Assembly (NCBI RefSeq): GCF_014205215.1
Contig: NZ_JACHNC010000001.1
Span: forward strand, 1,431,001-1,495,000
Direction: 5' to 3'
DNA from: Actinoplanes lobatus
GTDB taxonomy: Bacteria > Actinomycetota > Actinomycetes > Mycobacteriales > Micromonosporaceae
DNA: 64,000 nucleotides
Under the pieces are notes generated by a model, which was given only the letters and a program-made list of their open reading frames with translations, ran no database searches and had not been told where the DNA came from. A program made the translations under genes and the position numbers. Of the stretch, positions 52,926-62,266 are shown one piece after another (within the stretch, counting starts at the first letter, position 1; the number at the start of each line of letters is the position of its first letter).

Positions 52926-55586
52926 TCACTTACGGGGCTCGAACCCCTCGTAGATGCTCTCGAGGTCGGGCTTCGCCTTCTCCCAGTCCTGATCCTCGGT
53001 GTACCAGGTCAGCACGTACATCTTGTCCCCGACCAGCATGTACCGCCGCACCACGTGCTGGGCGCCGCTGCTGATCGCGCGGAAGTACTCCAGGTCGACC
53101 GCCTGGTACCCCTTGTACTCGAGCCTGGTGGGGCCGACCTCGTCGTACCCGCCGGTGTTGTCGCCTTCCTGGTATTCCATCGGGTCGACGCCGGTCGGCA
53201 CGATGTCGAGGCGGATCTGCCGGCTCTTGCCCCACCCGAAGGTGCGCCCGCCGCCGGCGGCGCCACCCTCGTTGCGGGCGTTGTCCGGAACCGGAAGGGT
53301 GTAGCCGGAACCCCGGTAGAGGCGCCAGCCGTCCGGAAGCCCGGCGGCGGTCGGCGAACTCGACGGCGTCTGACTCGCGGGCGTGCTCTTGTCCGGCGAC
53401 TGCTTGCCGCCGGACTGCTGCGTGGCGGCCGACGCACCGGCCTGCGGGACCTTCTTGTCGTCGTCGTCCGAACCGAACGCCTGCACCAGGATGATGCCGA
53501 CGAGCAGCACGAACGTCATCACGATGCCGAGACCGATCGCCGCCTGCCGGCGGGTCAGGGTGGTTCCGAAGATCGTCACCCCACCGGTACGGCGGACCGC
53601 CGGCCGCAACTGCATCGGGGTCCAAGCCGGGCGGGACGGCCGGGCGAACTCCGGCACCGGCGCCCCGTCACCGACTCGGGTGGCATCCGTCACCGGGCGC
53701 CGCCGCGGCGGGACGCTGACCACCGAGGTGCGGTCGTCGTCCAGCGCCAGCATGGTCGTCTTCTCCTCGGCCGGCGCGGCCAGCACCGAGGTCATCTCCT
53801 CCACCGCGGGGCCGGCCTTGGCGGCCGGTGCCAGCAGCGTCGTTTTTTCCTCCGGTACGGGCGGGGCCGTCTCCTCCACGGCCTCGGCGGGCGTGTCCGC
53901 TTCCGCGGCCGGCTCGTCCTTCGCCTCGGTGCCGATCGCCGTCTCTGCTTCGGCCGGCGACTCCTCGGGCCCGGCGTCCGCGTCGGTCGTCGCCTCGGAC
54001 GCGGCCTTCGACTCCGATCCGGTGTCGTCGGCAGTGACGGGCCCGGCGGTCTCGTCGCTCGTCGCGGCGTCCGGCTCGGAACCGGCGTCCGCGCTGGTGG
54101 CGGCCTCCGGCTCGGTGCTGGTGGCAGCCTTCGCCGCCGCCTCGGGCCCGGTCACCGGCGACGCTTCGACGGCCGGCGTCTCCGCCTGCCCGGCCGCGGG
54201 CGCCTCGGTGCGCGGGGTCACGACCGGGTAGCCGGCCGTGGCCTGGGCCAGCGACCGCTCGTGCTCGGGGGCGGCCTGCTTACGCCGGTTGGCGGCCACG
54301 TCGGCGGCCGTGAAACCGGTGCGCAGCGCGTTGGTGGGCGCGGAGCCACTCGCCATCGCCGACGGGGTGTCGGCCGGGCCGCTCTGCGGTGCGGTCGGGG
54401 GCGCCTGACGCGTACCCGAGGAGGAGTCGCGGACCGGAGGCGTGTCGAGGCGCGTGGCGTCCAGGGGTTTGCCGTCCCGGCCGACCGGCGGGACCTGACC
54501 GCCGACCTGGGCCTTGCCCTGCGCGAACGGCGTCGCCGGCTGCTGCGGCTGGACCGCTGGACGATGCGGCTGCCGGCCGTCGGCGGCCGGCGGCTGGGCG
54601 ACCGGTGGACGCGGATTGGGTACCACCGGCGCCGAGCCGGTGGCGGTGCCCCACCCGGAACCGGGCAGAACCGGCGGACCACCCGGACCGCTCGGCAGCG
54701 ACGGCCGCTCCCGGCCCACACCGGGCCGGCGCATGGTCGGGCTCATCGGGAACGTGATCTTCGACCGGCGGCCGGACGCGCGGTTCAGCAGACGCTCGGC
54801 CTCCTCCGCGTTGATGCGGTGCGCCGGATCCTTGCGCAGAAGCCCGTTGAGCACCGGCTTCAGCGGTCCGGCGTTCCGCGAGACCGGCACGTTCTCGGTG
54901 GCCAGGGCGGCCAGGGTGGCGATCGCCGACGGGCGGGCGAAGGGTGACTGCCCCTCCACCGCGGCGAACAGCGTGGCGCCGAGCGACCACAGGTCGGCCG
55001 CCGGGCCCGCCGTGCCGTCCCGGGCGCGCTCCGGAGCGATGTACGCCGGGGAACCCAGCACCAGGCCGGTCCGGGTCACGTTGGGGTCGCCCGGCACGGT
55101 GGCCAGGCCGAAGTCGGTGAGCACCACGCGGCCGTCGGCGCCGAGCAGGACGTTGCCCGGTTTGACGTCCCGGTGCACCACCCCGTTGCGGTGGGCGGCA
55201 CGCAGCGCGTTGAGCACGCCGAGGCCGATCTCCGCGGTCCGCAACGGGTTGAACGGCCCGTCGGCGGCCAGGGTGTCCTGGAGCGATCGGGACGGCACGT
55301 ACTCCATCACGATCCAGGGATCGGCATCCGTGCTGAGCACGTCGAAGACGCGCACCACGTTGATGTTGTTGAGCCGGGCGATGGCGCGCGCCTCGCGAAG
55401 GGAGCGCTCACGCATCTCCTGCCGCTCGGCCGGGGTCAGCCCCGGCGGCGGCACGAGCTCCTTGATCGCGACTTCTCGGTGCAGGACGACATCGGCCGCC
55501 CGCCAGACACGTCCCATCCCGCCCTGACCGAGCGGCGCGACGAGCCGGTACCGATCAGCGACAACGAGTGGGGGAGAAGAAGACAT
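52926..55586 (-). CDS. Receptor-type Ser/Thr protein kinase (PknB/Hanks type)
   Basis: 886 residues from ATG 55586, with TATTTT 7 nt upstream. Kinase domain (about 10-270): the glycine loop LGQGGMGRVW, the Lys in EVAIKELV, catalytic loop VVHRDVKPGNVLL, DFG in VLTDFGLA, and SPAYIAPERARDG. It is followed by a 400-residue Pro/Ala/Glu-rich linker, one membrane helix (about 680-699, IGLGIVMTFVLLVGIILV) and a C-terminal extracellular domain (about 745-886) rich in W and Y (DGWRLYRGSGYTLPVPD; VVRRYMLVGDKMYVLTWYTEDQDW). That domain is not PASTA. It senses something outside the cell and phosphorylates cytosolic targets. Confidence 0.9.
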   Translation of the reverse strand: MSSSPPLVVADRYRLVAPLGQGGMGRVWRAADVVLHREVAIKELVPPPGLTPAERQEMRERSLREARAIARLNNINVVRVFDVLSTDADPWIVMEYVPSRSLQDTLAADGPFNPLRTAEIGLGVLNALRAAHRNGVVHRDVKPGNVLLGADGRVVLTDFGLATVPGDPNVTRTGLVLGSPAYIAPERARDGTAGPAADLWSLGATLFAAVEGQSPFARPSAIATLAALATENVPVSRNAGPLKPVLNGLLRKDPAHRINAEEAERLLNRASGRRSKITFPMSPTMRRPGVGRERPSLPSGPGGPPVLPGSGWGTATGSAPVVPNPRPPVAQPPAADGRQPHRPAVQPQQPATPFAQGKAQVGGQVPPVGRDGKPLDATRLDTPPVRDSSSGTRQAPPTAPQSGPADTPSAMASGSAPTNALRTGFTAADVAANRRKQAAPEHERSLAQATAGYPVVTPRTEAPAAGQAETPAVEASPVTGPEAAAKAATSTEPEAATSADAGSEPDAATSDETAGPVTADDTGSESKAASEATTDADAGPEESPAEAETAIGTEAKDEPAAEADTPAEAVEETAPPVPEEKTTLLAPAAKAGPAVEEMTSVLAAPAEEKTTMLALDDDRTSVVSVPPRRRPVTDATRVGDGAPVPEFARPSRPAWTPMQLRPAVRRTGGVTIFGTTLTRRQAAIGLGIVMTFVLLVGIILVQAFGSDDDDKKVPQAGASAATQQSGGKQSPDKSTPASQTPSSSPTAAGLPDGWRLYRGSGYTLPVPDNARNEGGAAGGGRTFGWGKSRQIRLDIVPTGVDPMEYQEGDNTGGYDEVGPTRLEYKGYQAVDLEYFRAISSGAQHVVRRYMLVGDKMYVLTWYTEDQDWEKAKPDLESIYEGFEPRK

Positions 55587-55675
55587 CACGCAGAAAATAC
55601 CTGGTTCTGTCGAGCGGCCGCGAATTGATCAGCCGAGTGTGGGACGCGTGTCACCGGATCTCCAGTAGTCCGTCG

Positions 55676-55681
55676 TACGCT
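55676..55681 (+). promoter_or_regulatory. -10 element TACGCT, leaderless accE
   Basis: TACGCT, six bases, ATG 55688. accE therefore appears to have its own promoter, distinct from accD 3.9 kb upstream. Confidence 0.5.
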
Positions 55682-55687
55682 CGGCTG

Positions 55688-55885
55688 ATGAACGAGGAAC
55701 CGCTGGTCAGCGTCGTAAGAGGAAGCCTAGACGATCATGAGGTGGCGGCGCTGGTCGCCATCCTGACATCTCGATCTACTTCGGTCAATTCTCGTACTAC
55801 CCCCCAACCCGTCTCAGACTGGATCCGATCAGCGCACCCCGCCGGACGGCCCCGGAACTGGCGCACCTCGGCACTCCCCCGCTGA
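55688..55885 (+). CDS. accE: Acyl-CoA carboxylase epsilon subunit
   Basis: 65 residues. PLVSVVRGSLDDHEVAALVAILTSR matches the N-terminal signature of AccE/PccE, and the C-terminal SDWIRSAHPAGRPRNWRTSALPR gives the W-x-x-R...W-R ending. This small subunit enhances assembly or activity of the alpha-beta acyl-CoA carboxylase complex in actinobacteria and is usually encoded directly after accD. Here it is separated from accD by an inverted insertion (M50, small ORF, kinase). It has its own leaderless -10. Confidence 0.82.
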   Translation: MNEEPLVSVVRGSLDDHEVAALVAILTSRSTSVNSRTTPQPVSDWIRSAHPAGRPRNWRTSALPR

Positions 55886-55970
55886 CCGTCGTCCACAGGG
55901 GGCGGAAGCCCGGCTCGTGATTCGCTAACCTCTCTGGGTCACGAGCTGCCGATCGATGGGAGGACGAACG

Positions 55971-56387
55971 TTGTCCGAAGCCAGGGATTCCGCGGGGTGG
56001 TTGGGCAATGTCGACTACACCGACTTCGGCGCCATCGAGGCCGACATTCACGCCATGGAGCAGTTCGCGGCGAAGCTGAAGCAGGACATCGAGCTGAACT
56101 ACGCCCCATATGCGGACGCAGTGAGCAACACCATGATCAAACAGCTGCCCGACACGCCGTTCTACGAGCTGCACCTGTTCCTGTACCGGCACGACCAGGT
56201 GCAGATCGCCACCCAGATGAACGTCGCCGGCTACACCGACGGGACGTACAAGTTCGCCAGCGCCGCAAGCGGCATCAGCGAACAGTACCGGGGCTCCGAC
56301 GCGTTCTCCCGGGCCAAGGTCGCCGACGTCGAGGCCCAGTTCGAGAGCACCGGGGAGACCTCGGAGCCGTTCACCGGAGGCGCGTGA
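55971..56387 (+). CDS. Type VII secretion-associated helical protein, small
   Basis: 138 residues from TTG 55971; GGGAGGA lies six bases upstream, which is why TTG is preferred to an ATG inside the ribosome site. The predicted helices (YTDFGAIEADIHAMEQFAAKLKQDIELNY; PFYELHLFLYRHDQVQIATQM) and position before a WXG100/PPE-like gene and a mycosin suggest an ESX-substrate-like or chaperone role. It lacks the canonical W-x-G. TGATG overlap with the next gene. Confidence 0.55.
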   Translation: MSEARDSAGWLGNVDYTDFGAIEADIHAMEQFAAKLKQDIELNYAPYADAVSNTMIKQLPDTPFYELHLFLYRHDQVQIATQMNVAGYTDGTYKFASAASGISEQYRGSDAFSRAKVADVEAQFESTGETSEPFTGGA

Positions 56388-57694
56388 TGGGGATCGAGAC
56401 CGGCGGCGGCATCAGCGGCACCAGCTGGAACGGCATGAGCGTCGACGCCATGTGGGAGCTGATCCACGATCACGACAGCGCCCCGCACCAGGAGATGGGC
56501 GACGCCTGGTACAAATCGGCCAAACTCCTGGAAAACCACGTGAGCCAGGTCCGGTCGTACCGCGACAGGTTGGCCGAGGCCTGGCCCCCGGAAAAAAGCC
56601 GGGCCGCGTACGCGTACATCGAACGCCTCGAGCAGCTGATCATCAGCCTGGAGGAGACACGGCTCGCCTCCAACACCAACTGGCGTGTCCTGACCACCAC
56701 CATCGAGGCCGTCGAACAGGCCAAGGAAAAGGTCGCCGGCATCCAGAAGGAGTACGCGGCCAACCGCGAACAACTCCAGAAGTACGAGAAGGCCAAGAAC
56801 GAGGTGGCGCTGGCCACCATGGACCCGATCGCCACGACGCCGCCGGTGCCGTACAGCCGTCAGGACGACCTGACCACCCAGGCCCGCGTCACGATGCAGT
56901 CCCTCTCGGCCGAGTTGGCCGCCGCCCAGTCCAACTTCATAGCCCCAAAGCCGTTTGACCCCAAATGGATCTACGGCGACAACTTCGACTCGCTAGATTC
57001 CGGCGGTACAGGGTCCGTCCCGGCATCGACCGTGCCGCCGTTCAACCCACGATCCATCACGCCGACCAAAACTTCGAAAACCACTGTTCCGGGGTCCGGA
57101 ATCGACAAGAGCACACAGAACCCTGGCGGAACGAACGACAAGCCCGGAACATCCAAGCCTGCCCCGGACGGCCCCATCCTGGGTGGCACCAAGACTCAGC
57201 CTCCACCGACCACAACTCTTCCCACAACGAGCACCACCACGACAATCCCGCCCAATCCGAACTCCCCGAACCCGTACACCATCACGCCAACGATTCCGTC
57301 CACGACAACGACGGCCCCTCGCACTCCCGTGATGAACAACCCCTCGGTTGGCACATTTCCGCCAGCAGCGGGAGGCCGCGGCACGTCGGTTCCGCACGGA
57401 GGAGTCATCGGTGGATCACCCACCGGGATGCTGGGCGGCCCACCGCCCGGCAGAGGCGGTCAGCCCGGAATGTCCACTCGCGGCACTCAACGAGTGAACC
57501 CCATTGGCGGCCTGATCGGCCAAGACGGCGGCACCCGAGCTAGCCGTCGTCCGTCATCGAGGAACAACGAGGAAGCTTCCTCTCAGCGCTGGGATCCCGA
57601 CAATCCATGGGAAACCGCAGAAGGCATCGACCCTGTCCTGCTTCCTCCCACCGAGCATCGAATCGATCCCGGACCCACCATTGGCGGCCGTTAG
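56387..57694 (+). CDS. WXG100/PPE-like protein with proline-threonine-rich tail
   Basis: 435 residues from ATG 56387 (GGAGG upstream). Residues 1-180 are helical coiled coil: SVDAMWELIHDHD, AWYKSAKLLENHVSQVRSYRDRLAEAWPPEKSRAAYAYIERLEQL (a W-P-P-E turn between two helices, as in WXG100/PPE hairpins), then a long coil up to KNEVAL. From about 200 the sequence is P/T/G-rich and disordered (TTTLPTTSTTTTIPPNPN). It probably exits through a type VII system or coats the cell surface. The GC content falls in its second half. Confidence 0.6.
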   Translation: MGIETGGGISGTSWNGMSVDAMWELIHDHDSAPHQEMGDAWYKSAKLLENHVSQVRSYRDRLAEAWPPEKSRAAYAYIERLEQLIISLEETRLASNTNWRVLTTTIEAVEQAKEKVAGIQKEYAANREQLQKYEKAKNEVALATMDPIATTPPVPYSRQDDLTTQARVTMQSLSAELAAAQSNFIAPKPFDPKWIYGDNFDSLDSGGTGSVPASTVPPFNPRSITPTKTSKTTVPGSGIDKSTQNPGGTNDKPGTSKPAPDGPILGGTKTQPPPTTTLPTTSTTTTIPPNPNSPNPYTITPTIPSTTTTAPRTPVMNNPSVGTFPPAAGGRGTSVPHGGVIGGSPTGMLGGPPPGRGGQPGMSTRGTQRVNPIGGLIGQDGGTRASRRPSSRNNEEASSQRWDPDNPWETAEGIDPVLLPPTEHRIDPGPTIGGR

Positions 57695-58846
57695 GTGAAT
57701 AGCAAGAAAGGAGCGGCAATCGCTGTCACCCTGGGCACTATTGCCGCCACTCTTTACCCCGTCACGCCCGCCAACGCAGATCCAGCTCGGGATGCGCAGT
57801 GGCAGGTCAGTTTCCTCAAACTGACCCAAGCTCACCAGATCACCAAAGGCGGCGGCGTAACGATTGCCGTCGTTGACACCGGAGTTTCTCCTCACCGTGA
57901 CCTAACGAAGAACCTCAAGGAAGGCGCCGACACGATCCGGGGAGGAGATGGCATCGGGCAGAAGGACGAAAATGGCCACGGCACCCAAATGGCGGGATTA
58001 ATCGCCGGACATGGCCATAATTCAGACGACGGCATCCTTGGCATAGCACCCAACGCGTCACTCTTTCCCATCAAGGCAGCTAACGCCGAGGGCGGCGGAT
58101 CCGGGCTCGAGCCTGGCATCAAACGGGCAGCCGAAGTGGGCGCCGATGTAATCAACGTCTCAGCCGGTAGAGCAAACTCCCGAGCGATGAATGATGCAAT
58201 AGCTGCAACTGTTCTCGCAGACTCAGTAGTTGTCGCGGCCGCCGGAAACAAATCCGACACACTACGGCTCGGATATCCTGCCGCAATGCCTGAGGTCCTC
58301 GCAGTAGGCGCAATAGATGAAAAAGGAAATCTGGCAGATTTCTCGGTAACCGACCCGAAGGTGGGAATCTGCGCTCCGGGTGTAAATGTAGCGACGACAA
58401 CCCTCAACAATGGCTACGGCAAGGGGAGCGGGACGTCGGAGGCCACGGCGATTGTTTCGGGGGCGGCTGCTCTGGTGCGGGCGAAGTTCCCCGATCTTTC
58501 GGCGGCCGAGGTGATTCACCGGCTCACCGCTACGGCTGACGACAATGGGCCGCCCGGGCGGGATGACCAGTGTGGCTTCGGGGTGCTCAATGTCGTCAAG
58601 GCGCTGACCGCCGAGGTTCCGCCGCTTGAGGGGGGCACTGCCGCGACCGCGTCGGCCCAGCCTTCGGTGGCCGCGCCGTCGGTGGGGGGTTCTGCGGTTC
58701 CGGCGGATCCGGAGAACAAAGCGGATCCGGAGAACAAAGCGGAGGAATCCAACCTTCCGGTCATCGCCGGTGTCGCGGGTGGGATCGCCGTCCTCGGGGT
58801 GCTTCTCGCGTTTCTGGTGCGCCGGCGGCGGAAGCCGACCGCATGA
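57695..58846 (+). CDS. Mycosin-type S8 serine protease (type VII secretion associated)
   Basis: 383 residues from GTG 57695, next base after the upstream stop. Signal peptide to A28, a subtilase domain and a C-terminal membrane anchor (LPVIAGVAGGIAVLGVLLAFLV) with RRRR. Catalytic triad: D61 (VAVVDTGV-like, IAVVDTGVS), H95 (NGHGTQMAG) and S248 (SGTSEATA). A DPENKA repeat precedes the anchor. Mycosins are membrane components of ESX secretion; no eccB/C/D genes are in the window, so this is an orphan set. The first two thirds are lower in GC than the last third. Confidence 0.88.
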   Translation: MNSKKGAAIAVTLGTIAATLYPVTPANADPARDAQWQVSFLKLTQAHQITKGGGVTIAVVDTGVSPHRDLTKNLKEGADTIRGGDGIGQKDENGHGTQMAGLIAGHGHNSDDGILGIAPNASLFPIKAANAEGGGSGLEPGIKRAAEVGADVINVSAGRANSRAMNDAIAATVLADSVVVAAAGNKSDTLRLGYPAAMPEVLAVGAIDEKGNLADFSVTDPKVGICAPGVNVATTTLNNGYGKGSGTSEATAIVSGAAALVRAKFPDLSAAEVIHRLTATADDNGPPGRDDQCGFGVLNVVKALTAEVPPLEGGTAATASAQPSVAAPSVGGSAVPADPENKADPENKAEESNLPVIAGVAGGIAVLGVLLAFLVRRRRKPTA

Positions 58847-58985
58847 GTCCTGCGGGCGCCGCCCTCCGGGATCGGCGCCGCGGCTGGGAAGTGGGCACTG
58901 AGCTGCGCTATTTGTCCGAGATCGCCGCTGAAACGCCGCGCTTGAGCACCCTTTTGCACGCCTGCGGCTTGTAGGCTCGTTTCCC

Positions 58986-59618
58986 GTGCAGAGCGTGCAG
59001 AGCGTCCAGACCGACATCGTGTACCGCCTGGTTCTCGCCTCGGCCAGTCCCGCGCGGCGGGCGCTGTTGACCGGGGCCGGGATCGACGCCGAGGTGGTCG
59101 TCAGCGGTGTGGACGAGAGTGCCGTCGAGGCTGACGACGCCTATTCGACGAGTCTCGCCCTGGCGCGGATGAAGGCGCGGACGGTCGCCGCCGTGCTGCC
59201 CGCCGATCCGGGGGCTCTGGTGCTCGGGTGTGATTCGGTGCTGGCCTTCGATGGTGAGGTGCTGGGCAAGCCGGCCGACGCCGAGGAGGCGGCCAAGCGC
59301 TGGATGGCGATGCGCGGCAGGTCGGGGGTGCTGCACACGGGGCATCACCTGACCGGGCTGGTCAGTGGCCGGCAGGCGGAGGCGGTCGGCACGACGACGG
59401 TGCATTTCGCCGATGTGAGCGACGCCGAGATCGAGGCCTATGTCGCGTCGGGTGAGCCGTTGCACGTGGCCGGCGCGTTCACGCTGGACGGGCGGGGCGG
59501 GGCTTTCGTGGAGCGGATCGAGGGCGACCCGGGCAACGTGATCGGCCTGTCGTTGCCGCTGCTGCGCCGCCTCCTCGCCGAAATGGGCGTCCCGATCACC
59601 TCACTCTGGCGGCACTGA
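58986..59618 (+). CDS. maf: Maf-like nucleotide pyrophosphatase
   Basis: 210 residues from GTG 58986 (TAGGCT at 58972-58977 is 8 nt before). The Maf signature LVLASASPARRALL opens the protein; VVSGVDESAV, GCDSVLAFDGEVLGKP, WRAMRGRSG-like WMAMRGRSGVLHTGHH and EPLHVAGAFTLDGRGG follow. It hydrolyses non-canonical nucleoside triphosphates and may affect septation. Position after accD-accE is conserved in actinomycetes; here accE lies 3.1 kb upstream. Repeat R2 copy 2 starts 2 bp after its stop codon. Confidence 0.93.
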   Translation: MQSVQSVQTDIVYRLVLASASPARRALLTGAGIDAEVVVSGVDESAVEADDAYSTSLALARMKARTVAAVLPADPGALVLGCDSVLAFDGEVLGKPADAEEAAKRWMAMRGRSGVLHTGHHLTGLVSGRQAEAVGTTTVHFADVSDAEIEAYVASGEPLHVAGAFTLDGRGGAFVERIEGDPGNVIGLSLPLLRRLLAEMGVPITSLWRH

Positions 59619-59619
59619 A

Positions 59620-59872
59620 GAGTCTTCTTCTCGGGTGTTCGCGGATTCTAGGTCAAGCGCCCGGTCAGGCGAACCGCCGAATGGAGCGCCGTCCGCCGCG
59701 CCAGGCTGAAATGAGGCTTTCGCCGGAAGCAGGCGCCCGATTCGCCCGCTTTGCAAACCGATGCTGGGCGACCTTGAACGATTTGCCACCCGAAACGGTG
59801 GTGAATCGTCCAAGATCGCTGGGGGTGACGCGACCCGCTGGCGAGGGATTGCGGATTCGGCCGTGGGCAGCC
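59620..59872 (+). repeat. About 250-bp interspersed repeat R2, copy 2
   Basis: Same landmarks in the same order as 16920-17163: GAGTCTTCTT start, GTCAAGCGCC, TTTCGCCGG, TTCGCCCGCTTT, GGGATTGCGGATTCGGCCGT, GTGGGCAGCC end. The internal hairpin 59770-59817 pairs GACCTTG/CAAGATC, ACGATT/AATCGT and CCACC/GGTGG; the last pair is stronger than in copy 1. Begins directly after maf and ends 218 bp before accA3. No coding frame is shared between copies. Confidence 0.7.
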
Positions 59873-60077
59873 AGAAGAAGACCCTGAATCGAAACGATCG
59901 AACCGGCCATACTCAGCCGCGCGGTGCGGGAGCAGGGGCGATCGGGGCCGGCAGCGGGCCGTGGGCGAGGCCCGGCCCGCGAGACGAATCGGGACTAACT
60001 TAGCGGCGGATTTCCACAGCCCGGGAACGTTGCAGAACAGTGAAGATCGATCACGGCGGAACTACCTGAGGAACCGT

Positions 60078-60083
60078 TAGGCT
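60078..60083 (+). promoter_or_regulatory. -10 element TAGGCT, leaderless start of the carboxylase alpha gene
   Basis: TAGGCT, seven bases, GTG 60091. The same hexamer is used by maf. It gives accA3 a promoter independent of maf. Confidence 0.5.
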
Positions 60084-60090
60084 CTACCCC

Positions 60091-61836
60091 GTGCGGAAGA
60101 TATTGATCGCCAATCGCGGCGAGATCGCCCTCCGGGTAATCCGGGCCTGCAAGGACGCCGGCCTCACTAGCGTCGCCATCTACGCCGACAGCGACCGGGA
60201 CGCGCCACACGCGCGGGCGGCCGACGAGGCCTTCGCGCTGGACGGTGAGACCGCCGCGGACACCTATCTCCGCATCGACAAGGTTCTGGAGATCGCGGCC
60301 CGCAGCGGGGCCGACGCGATCCATCCGGGCTACGGCTTCCTCTCCGAGAACGCCGAGTTCGCGCAGGCCGTACTGGATGCGGGTTTGATCTGGATCGGTC
60401 CTTCGCCGGAGTCGATCCGTGACCTGGGTGACAAGGTGACGGCGCGGCACATCGCGCAGCGTGCGGGCGCGCCGCTGGTGCCGGGCACCCCCGATCCGGT
60501 CGCGGACGCGGCCGAGATCGTCGCGTTCGCGCAGGTGCACGGCCTGCCGGTGGCGATCAAGGCGGCGTTCGGCGGCGGTGGCCGAGGGCTGAAGGTGGCC
60601 CGCACGATCGAGGAGATCCCGGCGCTGTTCGAGAGTGCGACCCGCGAGGCAGTGGCCGCTTTCGGTCGTGGCGAGTGTTTCGTGGAGCGCTACCTGGACC
60701 GGCCCCGGCACGTGGAGGCGCAGGTCCTGGCGGACATGCACGGCAATGTGGTGGTGGTCGGCACCCGGGACTGCTCGTTGCAGCGCCGCCACCAGAAGCT
60801 GGTCGAGGAGGCGCCGGCGCCGTTCCTGAGCGACGACCAGAGACGAGAGATCCACGAGAGCGCGAAGGCGATCTGCCGGGAGGCCGGCTATCACGGCGCC
60901 GGCACGGTGGAGTATCTGGTGGGCCAGGACGGGACGATCTCGTTCCTGGAGGTGAACACGCGTCTCCAGGTGGAGCACCCGGTCAGCGAGGAGACCACCG
61001 GCATCGATCTGGTGCGGGAGCAGTTCCGGATCGCGGCGGGCGAGCCGCTGCCGTTCACCGAGGACCCGGCGCCGCGCGGCCATTCGATCGAGTTCCGGAT
61101 CAACGGGGAGGACGCGGGTCGCAACTTCCTGCCGGCGCCGGGCACGGTCACCGCGCTGACCTGGCCGTCCGGGCCGGGTGTGCGGGTCGATTCGGGGGTC
61201 GAGCAGGGCGGTGTGATCGGCGGCAACTTCGACTCGATGCTCGCGAAGATCATCGTGACGGGCGCGAACCGGGCCGAGGCGCTGGAGCGGGCCCGCCGGG
61301 TGCTGGACGAGACGGTGATCGAGGGGATCGCCACGGTGCTGCCGTTCCATCGGGCGGTGGTGCGGGACGAGGCGTTCACCGGCGAGCCGTTCACGGTGCA
61401 CACCCGCTGGATCGAGACCGAGTGGGTCAACGAGGTGCAGCCGTTCGCCTCGCCCGCCGCGCCGGCCGAGGAGGCGGGCGAGCGCGAGACCGTCGTGGTC
61501 GAGGTGGGCGGCCGGCGCATCGAGGTGCGGCTTCCCAAGACCCTTTTCTCCGGTACGGGGCCCGCGGCCCCCAAGCGCAGTGCGTCCCGTCCCCGCGGCG
61601 GCGGCGCGCAGACCCGGGTCAGTGGCGGCAGTCTGACCGCGCCGATGCAGGGCACCATCGTGAAGGTCGCCGTGCAGAACGGCGACGAGGTGGCCGAGGG
61701 CGACACCATCGTGGTGATCGAGGCCATGAAGATGGAGCAGCCGTTGCAGGCGCACAAGGCGGGCACTGTGGCGGGCCTGTCCGTGGAGCCGGGCGCCACG
61801 GTGACCGCCGGCACGGTGATCTGCGCGATCGACTAG
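60091..61836 (+). CDS. accA3: Acetyl/propionyl-CoA carboxylase alpha subunit (biotin carboxylase plus BCCP)
   Basis: 581 residues from GTG 60091. Biotin carboxylase N-domain ([18 protein letters not shown]), ATP-grasp domain ([44 protein letters not shown]) and C-domain run to about 455. A linker leads to the biotinyl domain ([37 protein letters not shown]) with the biotinylated K547. It works with AccD and AccE to carboxylate acyl-CoA for fatty acid, mycolate-like or polyketide precursors and is biotinylated by BirA (48336-49157). Complete, with its own promoter. Confidence 0.95.
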   Translation: MRKILIANRGEIALRVIRACKDAGLTSVAIYADSDRDAPHARAADEAFALDGETAADTYLRIDKVLEIAARSGADAIHPGYGFLSENAEFAQAVLDAGLIWIGPSPESIRDLGDKVTARHIAQRAGAPLVPGTPDPVADAAEIVAFAQVHGLPVAIKAAFGGGGRGLKVARTIEEIPALFESATREAVAAFGRGECFVERYLDRPRHVEAQVLADMHGNVVVVGTRDCSLQRRHQKLVEEAPAPFLSDDQRREIHESAKAICREAGYHGAGTVEYLVGQDGTISFLEVNTRLQVEHPVSEETTGIDLVREQFRIAAGEPLPFTEDPAPRGHSIEFRINGEDAGRNFLPAPGTVTALTWPSGPGVRVDSGVEQGGVIGGNFDSMLAKIIVTGANRAEALERARRVLDETVIEGIATVLPFHRAVVRDEAFTGEPFTVHTRWIETEWVNEVQPFASPAAPAEEAGERETVVVEVGGRRIEVRLPKTLFSGTGPAAPKRSASRPRGGGAQTRVSGGSLTAPMQGTIVKVAVQNGDEVAEGDTIVVIEAMKMEQPLQAHKAGTVAGLSVEPGATVTAGTVICAID

Positions 61837-61957
61837 CCGTCACGGGTTCGCCGCCTGCGGCGTTCTCTGGAGGGGCCCGGGGTTCCCCGGATGGGGCCCG
61901 GGGCTTCCCAGGTTTCCCGGAGCGGGCCGTCGATACGGGACCTACTGGATAGCCTGT

Positions 61958-62016
61958 TGATCATTGGGCAGGTCGCGGCCACGATCAAGGCCGCGACCTG
62001 CCCATATTCTTGATCA
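61958..62016. repeat. Inverted repeat bounded by TGATCA
   Basis: Perfect 15-bp arms GGGCAGGTCGCGGCC (61966-61980) and GGCCGCGACCTGCCC (61989-62003) are 8 bp apart. TGATCA lies on both outer sides (61958-61963 and 62011-62016). It might be an operator pair or a terminator for accA3. Confidence 0.7.
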
Positions 62017-62126
62017 TCGTTCGGCAGTCTTGGTCGACGTTTGTCAGCATCTGACGGCCTGGCGGCGGCCTGACGGCCTGGAAACGGCCTGGGTTCCGCG
62101 CGGAACGCGCCTCCACACCGCCACCG

Positions 62127-62266
62127 CCATCCCGTCACCGTCGTCCCACACCACGTGGAGCGGGCCTGCCCCGGGGTGACCAGGTGGAGCGCCCTACCGG
62201 ACGTACGACCTGGTCACCCCGGGGCAGGTCTGCTCGGCTCTGCCTGGGACGACGGTGACGGGATGG
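62127..62266. repeat. Nested long inverted repeat
   Basis: Outer arms of 22 bp (62127-62148 / 62245-62266, CCATCCCGTCACCG...) and inner arms of 21 bp (62165-62185 / 62208-62228, CCTGCCCCGGGGTGACC...) are each perfectly complementary. Sixteen bases separate the arms on each side, and the loop is 22 nt. A 140-nt RNA from either strand would form a long hairpin. Confidence 0.8.
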
